This document shows positions 12,091 through 23,000 of a stretch of DNA of 57,640 nucleotides, piece after piece. The stretch is from Nemertoderma westbladi (taxonomy: Eukaryota > Xenacoelomorpha > Nemertodermatida > Nemertodermatidae). The position numbers were made by a program, and so were the translations under genes. Below the pieces are notes generated by a model. The model did not search any database, was not told where the DNA came from, and saw only the letters and a program-made list of their open reading frames with translations. The stretch covers positions 1-57,640 of the forward strand of contig JAUCBJ010005654.1 of the NCBI GenBank assembly GCA_032718475.1, written 5' to 3'. Numbering within the stretch: the stretch's first letter is position 1; each line of letters begins with the position of its first letter.

Positions 12091-12301
12091 TTAACACCGG
12101 CCGTATGCAAGACCTGATTCATAGTAAGACTGAACCAACTGCGCCGTCATCTCAGCTTCTGAATTGATGTGCACTGGGAGGGTTAGTTGAAATGCACAGG
12201 TAGAGTATGTAAGGCGACATTTACAGTTTCCAAGACATTCCTTAAATACAACACTTAGTTTCACTTTTATAGTTGGGCGATGGGAACCGAGAGAAAGCCG
12301 C
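12091..12301 (-). pseudogene. HECT domain C-lobe with catalytic cysteine (3' part of disrupted HECT gene)
   Basis: The minus frame reads SHRPTIKVKLSVVF, then YSTCAFQLTLPVH, then ESGLAYGRC and a stop at 12091. A Thr-Cys followed by a hydrophobic, Leu-rich, Pro strand is the active-site signature of HECT ubiquitin ligases; the Cys accepts ubiquitin from E2. The N-lobe lies 2.96 kb away at 15259-16653. The sequence GCCGC at 12297-12301 is repeated at 15259-15263. Removing one copy and everything between gives a continuous frame in which the N-lobe runs directly into this segment. I therefore read this as one gene interrupted by an insertion rather than an intron, since GT-AG borders are missing. 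Confidence 0.7.
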
Positions 12302-15258
12302 CCCAATATTAGATTAAAACAACAACATTTCCATTGGGTAAGAAAGTGGAGGAGAGCCAGGCCCGACTCTTAATTTTTTACTTTATATTATGCGCTCAAT
12401 TTTCACTCATCTCGTCATGAACACAACATGTATGTAAACTTTTTATAAATTTGTTGGCTATGCGTTTGCGGCTGTTTGGGCGGGGTGTGGTAGGCCTACA
12501 CTTTTCACACTGAAACATTTTGGTTGTGAAATGTTCAGGGCACAGCGATCAGAGATATTTCATATACATTTTATTATGAGAGGAAGAAGAACATACAACG
12601 TTATTTACTATATTATATGTAACGAAATAATTGTTTTCTGGTTTGGAAGCCTCCCCAAATAGTTGATATACGATTATATTTAAAATTATTTCCATGGTCA
12701 TGGTCATTCACCCGTCTTTAATTAGAAATTTGTTTGCATGAAAGACAGTTTAGTTTGGTTTTTACTGATTTATTATCTCTTATCTGACTGGGGTAGTAAA
12801 TAATAATAAAGGATAGGATAAATGGAAGCAAAGTGTGACAGTAACAAATATTTCCCCGTCACCCTAGCATGTCTTAAGTATATGATATATCAAAGGGGGA
12901 AGTTTGGATTCACTGCATAAATGCAGTTCACCAAACTTCTCCCGAATGCACACTGTAACTTCCCCCTTCCCCCAAATATCCACTGTTGAATTAATTTGAA
13001 GCAATATAATAAGTACAAAATTGTGCGAGTTTTTTATTGTGTGGTCCATTTGTTAATTGATCTCTATTTATTGTTTAAAGTGCATTTAATATCACACTGG
13101 TTTTTTAGAATATTACAACCTTATGTTTTATTTATTAACCCAATCGAAGCCTTAATAAGGGCCGGTTATTTGTACACTTATCCCTAATGCGCTCAGTATG
13201 AGCCAAACAACATATTAATATGAAAACAAAGTATCTGCAAAGAAAAGAACCCAATGCTATATAATTTGACCTTATTAAAAAATTTGCACTTTTGCACATT
13301 ATTTGTACAAGTGCACTTTAGCAGATCGTAATGGTGGTTCTTATTTAACAAACTTATGTTTATCCTCTACCGATCTACGATGGTGTATGATCAAGTGTCA
13401 GTCACTAAAAGTGTAAAAAATCCAATTTAATAAATCGCGACATTTGCGATTTTGGACCATATTCATGGGCATTTTAAATCACTTTATATACATAAAAAGT
13501 TAAACAAATGTTACGATTATAGTTAGAAATCACTCCAAACTACATTTTAATCCAAAAAATAACATTCTACGATGAATAGAACTGGAAATAATAGTGTTTA
13601 AAATATCGAAAAAATGTGTACTTTTTAAGTGCATTATGCACTAAGTGCACATGCGTCTTTTCCCAAGTTGTACCCTATTTCACACACTACAATCTATCCT
13701 CTATCCAATGAAAAAAGTTTCAGATCAAACGGTCCTGTAGAACAGAAGTTATTGATGTTTAAAAATAATCACTCGAAAATTTCGAATTCTCTTGGTCACG
13801 TAGTCTAGTGGTTATCAATCACGTTAACGATACCTAAGTTCGTGGGTTCGAAACCCGATATTGATCATTCTTAATTTTTTGCAAAAAAAATATTTTTAAT
13901 TTTTGACTAAATTCGCTCTAACTTCGGTTCTGGTGCTCCAAATTCAATAAAATTGGTATATTCTTTGCCGTAATTTTTTTTTCTATCTTTTGAGAGGGGG
14001 TATTTTTGGCCCCAAAAAAAAATGAAAAAAAAGGGCCAAAATTACACGATATTTTTCGACCCTTAAAACTCGTTATTTTAATTATTAATGTTAAGAAAAA
14101 AGATAGTGGAGTTAATTTGCTACATTTTACAGGAACTTTTGTCGCAAAAAGTTAAATTATAATGTAATGGCGATTTATTAAAAAAAAAATTTTTCGTCCC
14201 TTTTTTATAAGTAGTATATTTCACACGATCGTCTGCCGCTCCAGTTATATAATAGCTATGGCGCTGTAACTACCGTTGAAAGATAGATAATTTGACGCTC
14301 TATAAGACTGTTTAAATAAGTCTCCCAGACCTTATGTATTTTTCGAGCTGGACGAGTTCCCGCGAAGCGAGTTTGAAGCGTGAAATTTTAATTTGGACCC
14401 TCATTTTTTTAATATCATCCTTGGAGCAAAACCGATAGCATATTTGAATTCCCCGTACTGTATAGAATGTACCTTAACCAACTAAAGTTAAAAATAAAAA
14501 ATTATTCGATAAAAACAACTTTACAAATTCTGGCCCTTTTTGGCCCCTATTGCCGACATATTTTTTGTACCCCCATTCGATAGGAACGTAGCCCCAATGG
14601 TCTTCTACGAGTTTCATAAAAGAATTAGTGGATTCCTACCCCCGTTGTCGAATTAAACATTTCGGAAATAAGTTTTCCAAAAAAGACGGACAAAAACGTA
14701 CAAATTTACAGCCCCTTTTTCCACCCGAAATTTTAATAAATATCTTACCCCCATTCGATACGAAGGTAGTACCACTCTTCCCCTTTCCAACCGCGTTACT
14801 TTCGTCCCCGTACGATTAATATTAGCCGAGTTATAGCGGATCCCGCAAAGTCATTTTGTCCGTTTTTTCAACTTTGACGGACATTTTCGGAAAAAAGGCG
14901 TGGTAATCTTTTTTGAAAAAAAAAACGAATTCACTAATTAATCCCTTCTATCGTATCCCGGCGCCGGCTAAGCAATAACCTAGGGTTTTTTCGAGCCACT
15001 GTAGAGCGCCTTTCAAAAAAATTTTAAAATTGTCGAAAAAATGACGGTTTTTTGTCCGCCGTGTCCGTCGAAGGGTTAGATTTATTAATGTTAGAGTTGC
15101 TAATATCTTAGAATTCCGAGCCGCTCCCCTGGTGAGAAAATAAAAAAATTTGGTCAGTTCCTTCATCGAAAAGTCCCCCAGAATCCCAAGTTAACCTATA
15201 TAGTTAGCGATGGCCTGCGGCTTTAGGAGCGGCCGCGGTATTCACCTCCCTCATAGCG
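12302..15258. mobile_element. Unclassified 2.96 kb insertion in the HECT gene (TSD GCCGC)
   Basis: It is flanked by GCCGC at 12297-12301 and 15259-15263, and the HECT reading frame is restored without it. The ends (CCCCAATATT on the left, CTCATAGCG on the right) are neither inverted repeats nor TG...CA, so it is not an obvious DNA transposon or LTR element. It contains a degenerate tRNA-like sequence (13796-13868), otherwise AT-rich non-coding DNA with many runs of A or T, and no ORF above 75 aa. A second GCGGCCGCGG word at 15233-15242 lies 22 bp before the right edge, so the right junction may be complex. Confidence 0.5.
13796..13868 (+). pseudogene. tRNA-like sequence (degenerate tRNA or SINE head)
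   Basis: The A-box-like word TAGTCTAGTGGTT and a perfect B box GGGTTCGAAACCC are spaced as in a tRNA. The T arm pairs at four of five positions and the acceptor stem pairs only partly. No convincing anticodon stem forms, so the anticodon is not called. It is more likely a tRNA pseudogene or SINE head than a working tRNA. Confidence 0.45.
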
Positions 15259-16653
15259 GCCGCGGCGGTGTTGCGTCAAATGGAGAAATATTTATCCCAC
15301 CAAGCAACCAAACTAACATATCTCTGTTATGAAGAATAATACCTTCATGCTCGATCTGTCCTGCATCCAATAATAAAAATACGTTTCCTGCCCAGAATAT
15401 GATATCATCCTGATGGTCAAATCCGTTTGATCCTCGCTCTAGACGATTTAGAAATACTGCATTGTCCCAGATATAAGCTAGTTTGACTTCGGGTGTACAA
15501 GATAAGACCTTATAAAGAAGACTCCTGTCGAAGTAGGTTGGAAGTAATTCAATAAGGGCACATTTCAGTGAGTCGATAGCAGCCTTATTAACCAACAATA
15601 TCGATTTCAAAACTAGCTCCGCAAACTTTCTCCTTGTTCCTGTAGTGTCAGTAACACTGTTAGAGATTAGTATTCCGAGATCAGAGCACCTGTACTGCAA
15701 TTCCTCGGTTACTTCACCTTTCAACAAATTTTGTATTTCCCGGGGCACCATCTTGACAATCTCAAGAAATTCTAAACAAGTACTGTCTGTGTTAAATGCT
15801 ATATAGCGGCTTACCAATGGATGAACAACTCCAATAAGTTGGTCACCATGCCTTATTATTAAATAAAAAAGTTTACCGAGAACAGTAAACGAACCATTAG
15901 CTACATTCGATATATCTGCGGCAGATGGTACAATATGGTCTTCAATTACCAGAAACATAGAGGACGTTACTACATTGCTGATAAACGATCCAAAAAGATC
16001 ACGCCGCAATCCGCCTTGGTCACATCCTGGCTCCCCTGAAAATGTTACCAAAATCCCTTGGGTTGGATCTAACTTTGGGACGGCCTTTAGCAAATCTTGA
16101 ACTAACACCCGCCTCCGTATTCGAACTTTCTGAAAGTCGTCAGGATCAGTAAACACGTCCAAAGTGTCATCATAGATGTAGCTAAATTGAATAGCCGAAA
16201 TATTATCCAATTCCTGATTACTTAGACGCGATAGACTTAAGTCAGCCCAAAACTCGCGGGAACAGTCATTAGCATTAGCAAGTTCTGCTGGTGCTGCAGG
16301 TACATTGGCATTTTCGTCCTCACTATCCGAAATTACAAATACATCATCGGACGTGTTATTAAGAACTGTACTACTAGAATTTAGAGCTGCTCTATCCCTT
16401 AAGACAACATTCAAAGGTACAGGAGCAGCATCAGACTCAAAGACACATTCTGGATCACCGTCCGAATCTTGGTGATTTGAATCATCTGTTCGATTTTCCA
16501 TTGTTGGAATTTGTACATAAATGTTTCTGGAACCTGGGTAAAGGCTACTTAAAACTTTCCCATCAAATTTAAAATCATTTTCTACGGATATCGGTTGAAC
16601 AATCTTGCTAACGACCTTAACAAATTTGAAATTTGCATTACATGCTGGATACG
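15259..16653 (-). pseudogene. HECT ubiquitin ligase-like gene, middle part (N-lobe)
   Basis: The frame runs from the LTR-retrotransposon junction at 16653 through Met codon 16501 to the insertion at 15258. Motifs in order: an acidic, Asp/Ser-rich stretch with VFVISDSEDE (about 16345-16315), which fits a SUMO-interacting motif; VRIRRRVLVQDLLKAV; then VTFSGEPGCDQGGLRRDLF, the start of a HECT N-lobe as in G2E3-like proteins; then hydrophobic helices to LLGGINISPF. HECT E3s transfer ubiquitin through a C-lobe cysteine, which in this gene lies beyond the insertion at 12091-12301. The Met at 16501 is internal, because the frame is open upstream to the retrotransposon and continues at 29454. The gene is within a DNA transposon and probably rode with it as cargo. 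Confidence 0.8.
16649..16653. repeat. Target site duplication ATACG, left
   Basis: Identical to 29450-29454, directly outside the LTRs. Confidence 0.9.
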
Positions 16654-17867
16654 TGTAAAAGCTTTTGTGGGATAACTGATTCGTTTGCCTTGTTGGCCAG
16701 TTCCCCCCCAGTCGCTAAGAATACTCTCAAAGTGATCTATAACTAAAAATAGTGCAAGTTACCAGCTTATTGGCTGATTTGCTGTACGCAGGCATCTGGG
16801 CTCTGTTTAATCGGCCAACAAGCCTAGGGAGGTTGCGTCATAGCCTTGTTTTGTATCTCCCAATAGAATTTGAGTTATCCTTGATTTTGACCTATCACAG
16901 AGTACTGAACTGAAAATTTCCTATCTCACTGCTCTTTCTCTGTGTTGAACGGGAGCTTCGTGGAATAAGGGAGTTGGTATCCTCGTATAGAGCAGTAGTC
17001 ACGAGTTTTTCAAAGCCACGAAAGAACGGCTTTTTAGTGTTTTGTGCTTTCTGCTTTTTAGCTCAACACTAGTAGGTTTAATTACAAGGACATATATCCT
17101 TTAGCTGACGAAACAAACACTCTGCAATTTCGTAATCACTGCATACTGCAGTACTGCATACACTGCATACTGTGTAATACTGTGCATACTTTTATATTGT
17201 TATACTGCTATTTACTGTCAGTTCTTCATAATATGGTTGATGAATTATTATATTTGGAATAACGAGAAATAACCCCGAAACCCAATATTCTTGATATACC
17301 GAAGGTAAGAGAGAAAGGTTACAGATAAACGATTGTGACTTATGTTAAAGTGGTTTGAAGTGAATCTAATGTTATTTGATAGACCCTACATGAGTCAGTC
17401 TGTGTTCCTTTTATATGTGACTAAAATCAGTGAAGATCGGCAGATTAGTGTGCAGTATTGTGCAGCATTGTGTATGAGTGAGTCTGTTAAAGAAGCATTC
17501 CTAAAGAATGCGCCATATATGTGAATTATAATTAAGCCATATCGTTGTGAGTAGTTTAAGTCATAACTCTGTTTATGTAGATAAAGCGCCACGTCCTAAA
17601 GGAACTGTTAATATTCCCGAAGGTAAATAATATTGTCAGAGATTATATAATACTGTCAGTCGAATAATACATTAGGCTTACATAGCAACAAAATTAAACC
17701 GTCGAACCCAATCTCCCGGGAATATCCAGCGGGTGAATGGTCGCGCACGGATTGGTTTCGACTAGTGTAGTGAATCAAATACTTGTCATAGGCTAAAAAG
17801 CGATTTAATATCTAGAAGACATCTTAATTTGGCGGGTTAAACTGCCAAAGGTCTGAAAGCGCGAACA
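16654..17867 (+). repeat. 5' long terminal repeat
   Basis: Direct repeat of 28235-29449 with TG...CA ends. It contains a CTGCATA-rich stretch (about 17140-17190) and 60-65 aa ORFs on both strands that recur unchanged in the 3' LTR; they show no domain and are not called as genes. Confidence 0.95.
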
Positions 17868-20056
17868 TTAAAGGATATAGCTTCTTTGTTGCAGTAAGCA
17901 ATAAAGTTGAAAGTATCGGTCAACCGGTAAACCTGAACCGGTACTTCTGTAGGTCGATAGGCCTAGCTGTCCCAACCGGTACTTCAGTATAAGTACACTA
18001 GTATTATTCGATTTGATTGTTGCATACCGGTAGGCTGTTTAAGGGATTAGGGATTGATCACCCCTTATACCTTTATATGGTTTACTTATCTCTGTCAAGT
18101 TTTATTTATTTGTAGGCCAGTATTGAACAGAAGGCGTGTAAACCTGATCAGATTGTACAGACGATTTGTAGGCTGAGCTGTTGTCTGATTGCTGTTAAGT
18201 CCGAACGAATTGCAGTGTGTGTAGATCACCTGTCCGATTAAGTACGATTAGGCAGTAGGGGCAGCGAACGCTGTAAGGTAAACCCCCAACTAAAGAATAA
18301 GTCGCACTACTGGGTTAGAGCGCATACTCCCTAATCATTTCGGAGTCTGCATGTCCTGCGGTTTATTTAGGCTTGAGAGTAGTCTGCCATCGTTTAGTCT
18401 GTACTTTGTTTGTGTAAGTCTGTACGGGTAGCGTATAATTTTATTTAGATAATTTGTAGGCTGGATAGTTGTCTGGCTGTTATTAGGTCTGAACGGATTG
18501 CCGCGTGTGTAGATCATCTGTCCGATTAAGTACGGTTAGGCAGTAGGGGCAGCGAACGCTGTAAGGTAAACCCCCAACTAAAGAATAAGTCGCACTACTG
18601 GGTTAGAGCGCATACTCCCTAATCATTTCGGAGTCTGCATATACCGTAGTTTGTTTAGGCTTGATAGTAGTCTGTCAGTGTTCGGTCTGTATTTTGTTTG
18701 AGTAGTTTGTACGCGTAGCGTAATATTTATTATTCAGAGTTTATGCGATTATCCGCAACATTCATTCCCCAAGTTTGTTCCTACAGTAATTGTGTTTGTT
18801 ATACATACCGCTATAGTTAAATTAACCCCGGTACTACACGGGCTGCTCAGCGTAGGTAAAGACTGGTGATTTTGTGCATCGGTCACTCCAGCAGATGCCG
18901 TGGTTCTTTTAGCTGTTCAAGTATATTTAACTACTGATTATCTGTTGTACAAGTACTCGTACCTAATTTAGGGTTTAGTGTACAGTACTTTCCGAAGTAA
19001 TTATTGTAGACATTATATCTGTGTTGTAAAGTGGTTGATAGGCACATTCGATTAGCTCTATTAACTTCTAGGTAGGAACACTCCGTGATACATAACGTAG
19101 AACCTATAGCGATACGGCTATAGGTCGTCAGGCGGTGGTATTTTTTCTATCTGGACAACGCAGTGTATTTACTACTACTTATTATTTCAAATACCGTAGT
19201 ACCCTGTCCGCTGTAATAATCAGTTTTCTAACCCTTTGTTAGGCTGGTTTGTAGACTTCTTGTAAAGTTACCCTAAAAATTCGTATTTTGTGTTTTTTGT
19301 AAATTTTTGTGTTTATTTAGAGATTGTAATCTCAACCCGAATTGTACGTAATTTGTAGTATAAGTAACTTAGGTAAATTAGTAATATTTGTTTTAGTGTC
19401 CTATAAGTAACACTTCACTGAAAGCGCACCGCTTTGTGTAGTGATTACTCCCCAGAAATAATAACATTTATTTCAAACATTGACAAAACCCATTAAAACG
19501 GGTATATATATATTATAAATCAAATCTAAAGATTTATAAATAGTAGGCCTACCATACAACCATTAGGTCTTAATATCAGTTGGATTACTGCTTAAATAAC
19601 GGTAATAAAGTAAGTTAAAGTAACCAAGTAACCCTAAAGTAACAGAAATTCAATTATTTGAAACAATTGATATACCGGTATTTACGATAGGCCTATTATC
19701 TTTATTTCTATAAATCTAGGCTGAAATTATACCGGTACTTGTAATTAATTCTATTTCAGAATTATATATACTATAAACTGTAAGCTGTATACCGGTATTC
19801 CGATAGGCCTATTATATATTTATATATATTTTGTGCTAAAATTATACCGGTATTCGGAGATAAACCTAGTCTGTAATAATACTTATATAGTTATATATAC
19901 TATAAGTATACCGGTATTTTAATATATTATATATATATCACGCTACACTGAGTAGCAGTAACGGTAATTAATTACTAGGCTAGCAGTTCATACTGAGTTA
20001 CTAGACTTGCTTAGACTGTAATATAGCAGTAGGCATTCAACTGCACATACCTAGTC
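17868..20056 (+). other. Long retrotransposon leader with repeats
   Basis: Untranslated leader of the BEL/Pao element. It holds two diverged copies of a 288-bp unit (from about 18160 and 18448), each with a well-conserved core from AGTACG to GGAGTCTGCAT. From about 19670 to 19910 it holds a looser repeat combining ATACCGGTAT, TAGGCCTATTAT and ATATATACTATAA. No ORF of note. Conserved leader repeats could be packaging or dimerisation signals, which is inference. Confidence 0.75.
18163..18738 (+). repeat. 288-bp tandem duplication in retrotransposon leader
   Basis: The second copy starts 288 bp after the first. The central part, including GGGGCAGCGAACGCTG and TAAACCCCCAAC, is nearly identical, while the flanks are diverged to a greater degree. 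Selection on the core or partial gene conversion are both possible. Confidence 0.9.
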
Positions 20057-23000
20057 ATGTCTGATACTAAGCAGAATCTGTCAGACAGTTTATTAGATGT
20101 AACTATCTGCGACTCAGATAGAGAAGTACAACAGTCTGGTCGTAAATCCAGTTCACCTCCCACTGTGAGGAAGGTCATCCCTCCAGTAGTAATAACAGAA
20201 CCTAGGCTGGTCCAACATCGTAGGTCTATCATAGGCACTCGAGCTCAGGTCAAGCGGGACCAAAAGGCAGCGGAACAGCAACAACCCACTAGTCAAGAAC
20301 TTATTCCTCAGCGGCCCAGCAGCTCCAGTAGTGAGGATACTGTAGAGCTGACACCCGAGAGCGGAGCAGAGATGACGGATGCGGTTTATACGGATCCCCT
20401 TCTCATCCTTCCTGCAGCCGTGCTTGCTGGGTTATTGATCGCGGTGGAAGAACACCAGATCGATTGGGCGAGAAGTCAACGGTCAACTAGAGATAGTTAT
20501 GCGGGATACACTAGTGAAGAACTGAAGTCTATTGTCGAGTCGCAATGGAACTTCCCCGGACCCGGACTCCCGTTTGATTTATCAGAAGCTGCCTGGGAAG
20601 ACATACACCGGATGGGAGTAGCCAAGGAAACCATCGATCCAGCTGTATGGAAGAGGTCCGCAGCCGGATACGCACAGGGATTCTTCAGCTCTATGGAGCG
20701 AGTAGAGAGACAACTGTTGCAACAATCTCAAGGACCTCAAGAGCAGGGATCGCTGCTTTATCAAGTTAGAGAAAGAGTTCTGCGGATTAGGCTAATCTTA
20801 TCCGCCTTTGAGGAGGCTTCTAAAAGAAAACAAGACACGTCGTTGCAAGTTGCCGTAAAGACTTGGTTTCAAAGAGTGAATCTCCAGGTTCGAGGAACTG
20901 CTCAGTGGAAAGCTCAGCTAGAGGAGCGATCAACCCATGGAGAATCAACAGACGCTACTTTTTCCCAAGTGGAAAGTGAAGCGACGGCAGAGAAACCGCA
21001 TAAGAGGGATGCCATTGACATCTATCTGTCAGACTATCAGCGTTTTGTAGGTGATGAAGAGTTGCGGAGAAGACTAGATGGGCTTAGCCCTAATAGTGAA
21101 GGAGCCCAGCGTGTGTTGGATGCAATTGATGTGGATAGGTTAGCGGCGAACCAAGCTAAATTCGATGAACAACTCCGCATCGCTAGAGACCGAGAAGAAC
21201 AAGTAAAGAAAAAACGTATAGAAGACAGAAAGAAAGCAGCAGTAGTAGCTGCAGAAGCAGAAAGAAAGGCGGCAGCGGCCAAGGCAAAAGCGGCAGAGGC
21301 AGTGGCAGAGGCAGCGGCAGAGGCAAAAGCGGCAGAGGCAGTGGCAGAGGCAGCGGCAGAGGCAAAAGTGGCAGAAGCAGAAAGGAAAGCGGCTGACGAA
21401 ACCACCCAATTAGAATTGGAAAACATTCAGGAGAATCAAGACTGCATAAATAAACAGTTAGCAGCTAGTAATATGCAGATGATGAATCGATCTACTCCCA
21501 AAAGACAGGGATATACATCATCTGAGGAAGGCGATACCACAGACACTGAAGGCGGAAGAAATCGATCTCGTCTAAGCAGACGTAAAAGAACATTCCACCG
21601 TCAGAAATTGCCTGATTTGCCTCCAGCTGTTAGAAGGCAACTAAATAACACCAACTTAGGTAGTACAGAGCCCACAGACCAAATAATTAAAATAGAAAGA
21701 CTCCCTACTATAGTAGATGAGCCTGAAATAATTAGGCCTGTTCTTGAAATCACCCCTTCGGTGATAGACATACCTGTGCTCCCTGAGACTACCTCTAAAT
21801 TCCCTTTGTATAGCACTAAGCTACCTGTGCCCCGTAGAACTGCCCCGGATACAGTTCAGGTCCTGGACCCCGAGCGAATTATTCATAATTTGTCGCCCGT
21901 TGTCCCTCGTCCGCCCGCTACAACGTTGGCGACTCCCGCTTCGGCGGTCGAATGGGTGGACGAGAGACGGCGGGGGATGGATATCCTGCTCGGGCAGATG
22001 CAGGAGACTGTCCAGCAGTTCAAGGGCACAGTAAGGGAAAGTAGACTAGAGTTGCAAGAAGTGCAGCAAAGTATCGCGTTAGAACGCGATAAATTAGTAA
22101 ATACTCAAAGAGGTATACCACCACCCTCTGTAACAATGTGTCAACCTGTTAGGTCTGAAGTATCTCATGCGCAAGGTGTGGAGCCTACACGCATATATAC
22201 TGCTAGCGAAGTAGAAACTCCTATAGTGAACCCTATTAAGGGTAATTATAGACCTGTTGATAATGATATTCCCTATAGAACTGATCATAATCCGAGAAAT
22301 TTATATACCGATAATTCGATATTAAATAACACGATGGCCCAAGAAAGTTTTACGCGTCAAATGGCTAGAACCGAAGCCCGGCAAGCGGTAAAGGTGGGAG
22401 AGATCGTCAAGTTCAATGGAGATGAGATGAAATGGTTACCTTTTAATGAATATTACAAAGATAACATACAGAACTCTGTACTATCTAATGGAGAAAAACT
22501 TAGATACCTCATCGAGTGCTTGGAAGGATCTCCCAAGTTAATGGCGTTAAGGTTTATTGGACATCCAGACGGATTAAGACAAGTTTGGGATACACTAAAC
22601 ATCAGGTATGGTAATAGGAATAACATAGCTGGGTATTTGTATGCAAAGTTGGTAGCGCCCCGAAAGTTTATTAGCAGCGGGATTATAGAGTTTTCCGATG
22701 AAATTCAGGAGATCTGCAGACAATTAGATTGGCTAGGTAAGTCTCATGAGTATCAGAGTGCTATGGTTATTAGAGCAGTGGCTTCTACTTTACCGAAGGG
22801 TGGAGTAGGTACACGCTGGGATAAGAAAGTGTTATATATGATGGAACAACAACGACGAGACCCTACCATGGCTGATCTCATGTCATTCTTAGATGGAGAA
22901 GTGAAATTACAGCTCCTAAGGCAGTCCAGAGAGAAGACATTGGAAAACAAGGTAAGTGAGAAACCCGTTTCTAGGAGAAGGGTAACACCAGTATGTTATA

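Noticed and set aside
13796-13868. Functional tRNA gene
   Set aside because: Acceptor and anticodon stems do not pair properly, although A and B boxes are present.
12302-15258. Intron of the HECT gene
   Set aside because: Borders lack GT...AG on the minus strand, while a 5-bp direct repeat and exact frame restoration fit an insertion.
15251-16501. HECT ORF as a complete 416-aa gene starting at 16501
   Set aside because: The frame continues upstream to the LTR junction and the C-lobe with the active Cys is at 12091-12301, so this is only the middle of a longer gene.
17342-17592. ORFs of 60 and 65 codons in the LTR (and again at 28924-29174)
   Set aside because: Repeated only because they lie in both LTRs; no domain, and opposite-strand frames overlap.
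21037-21426. Ala/Ser-rich and Leu/Pro-rich minus ORFs
   Set aside because: They are antisense shadows of the Ala/Glu repeat in the gag polyprotein.
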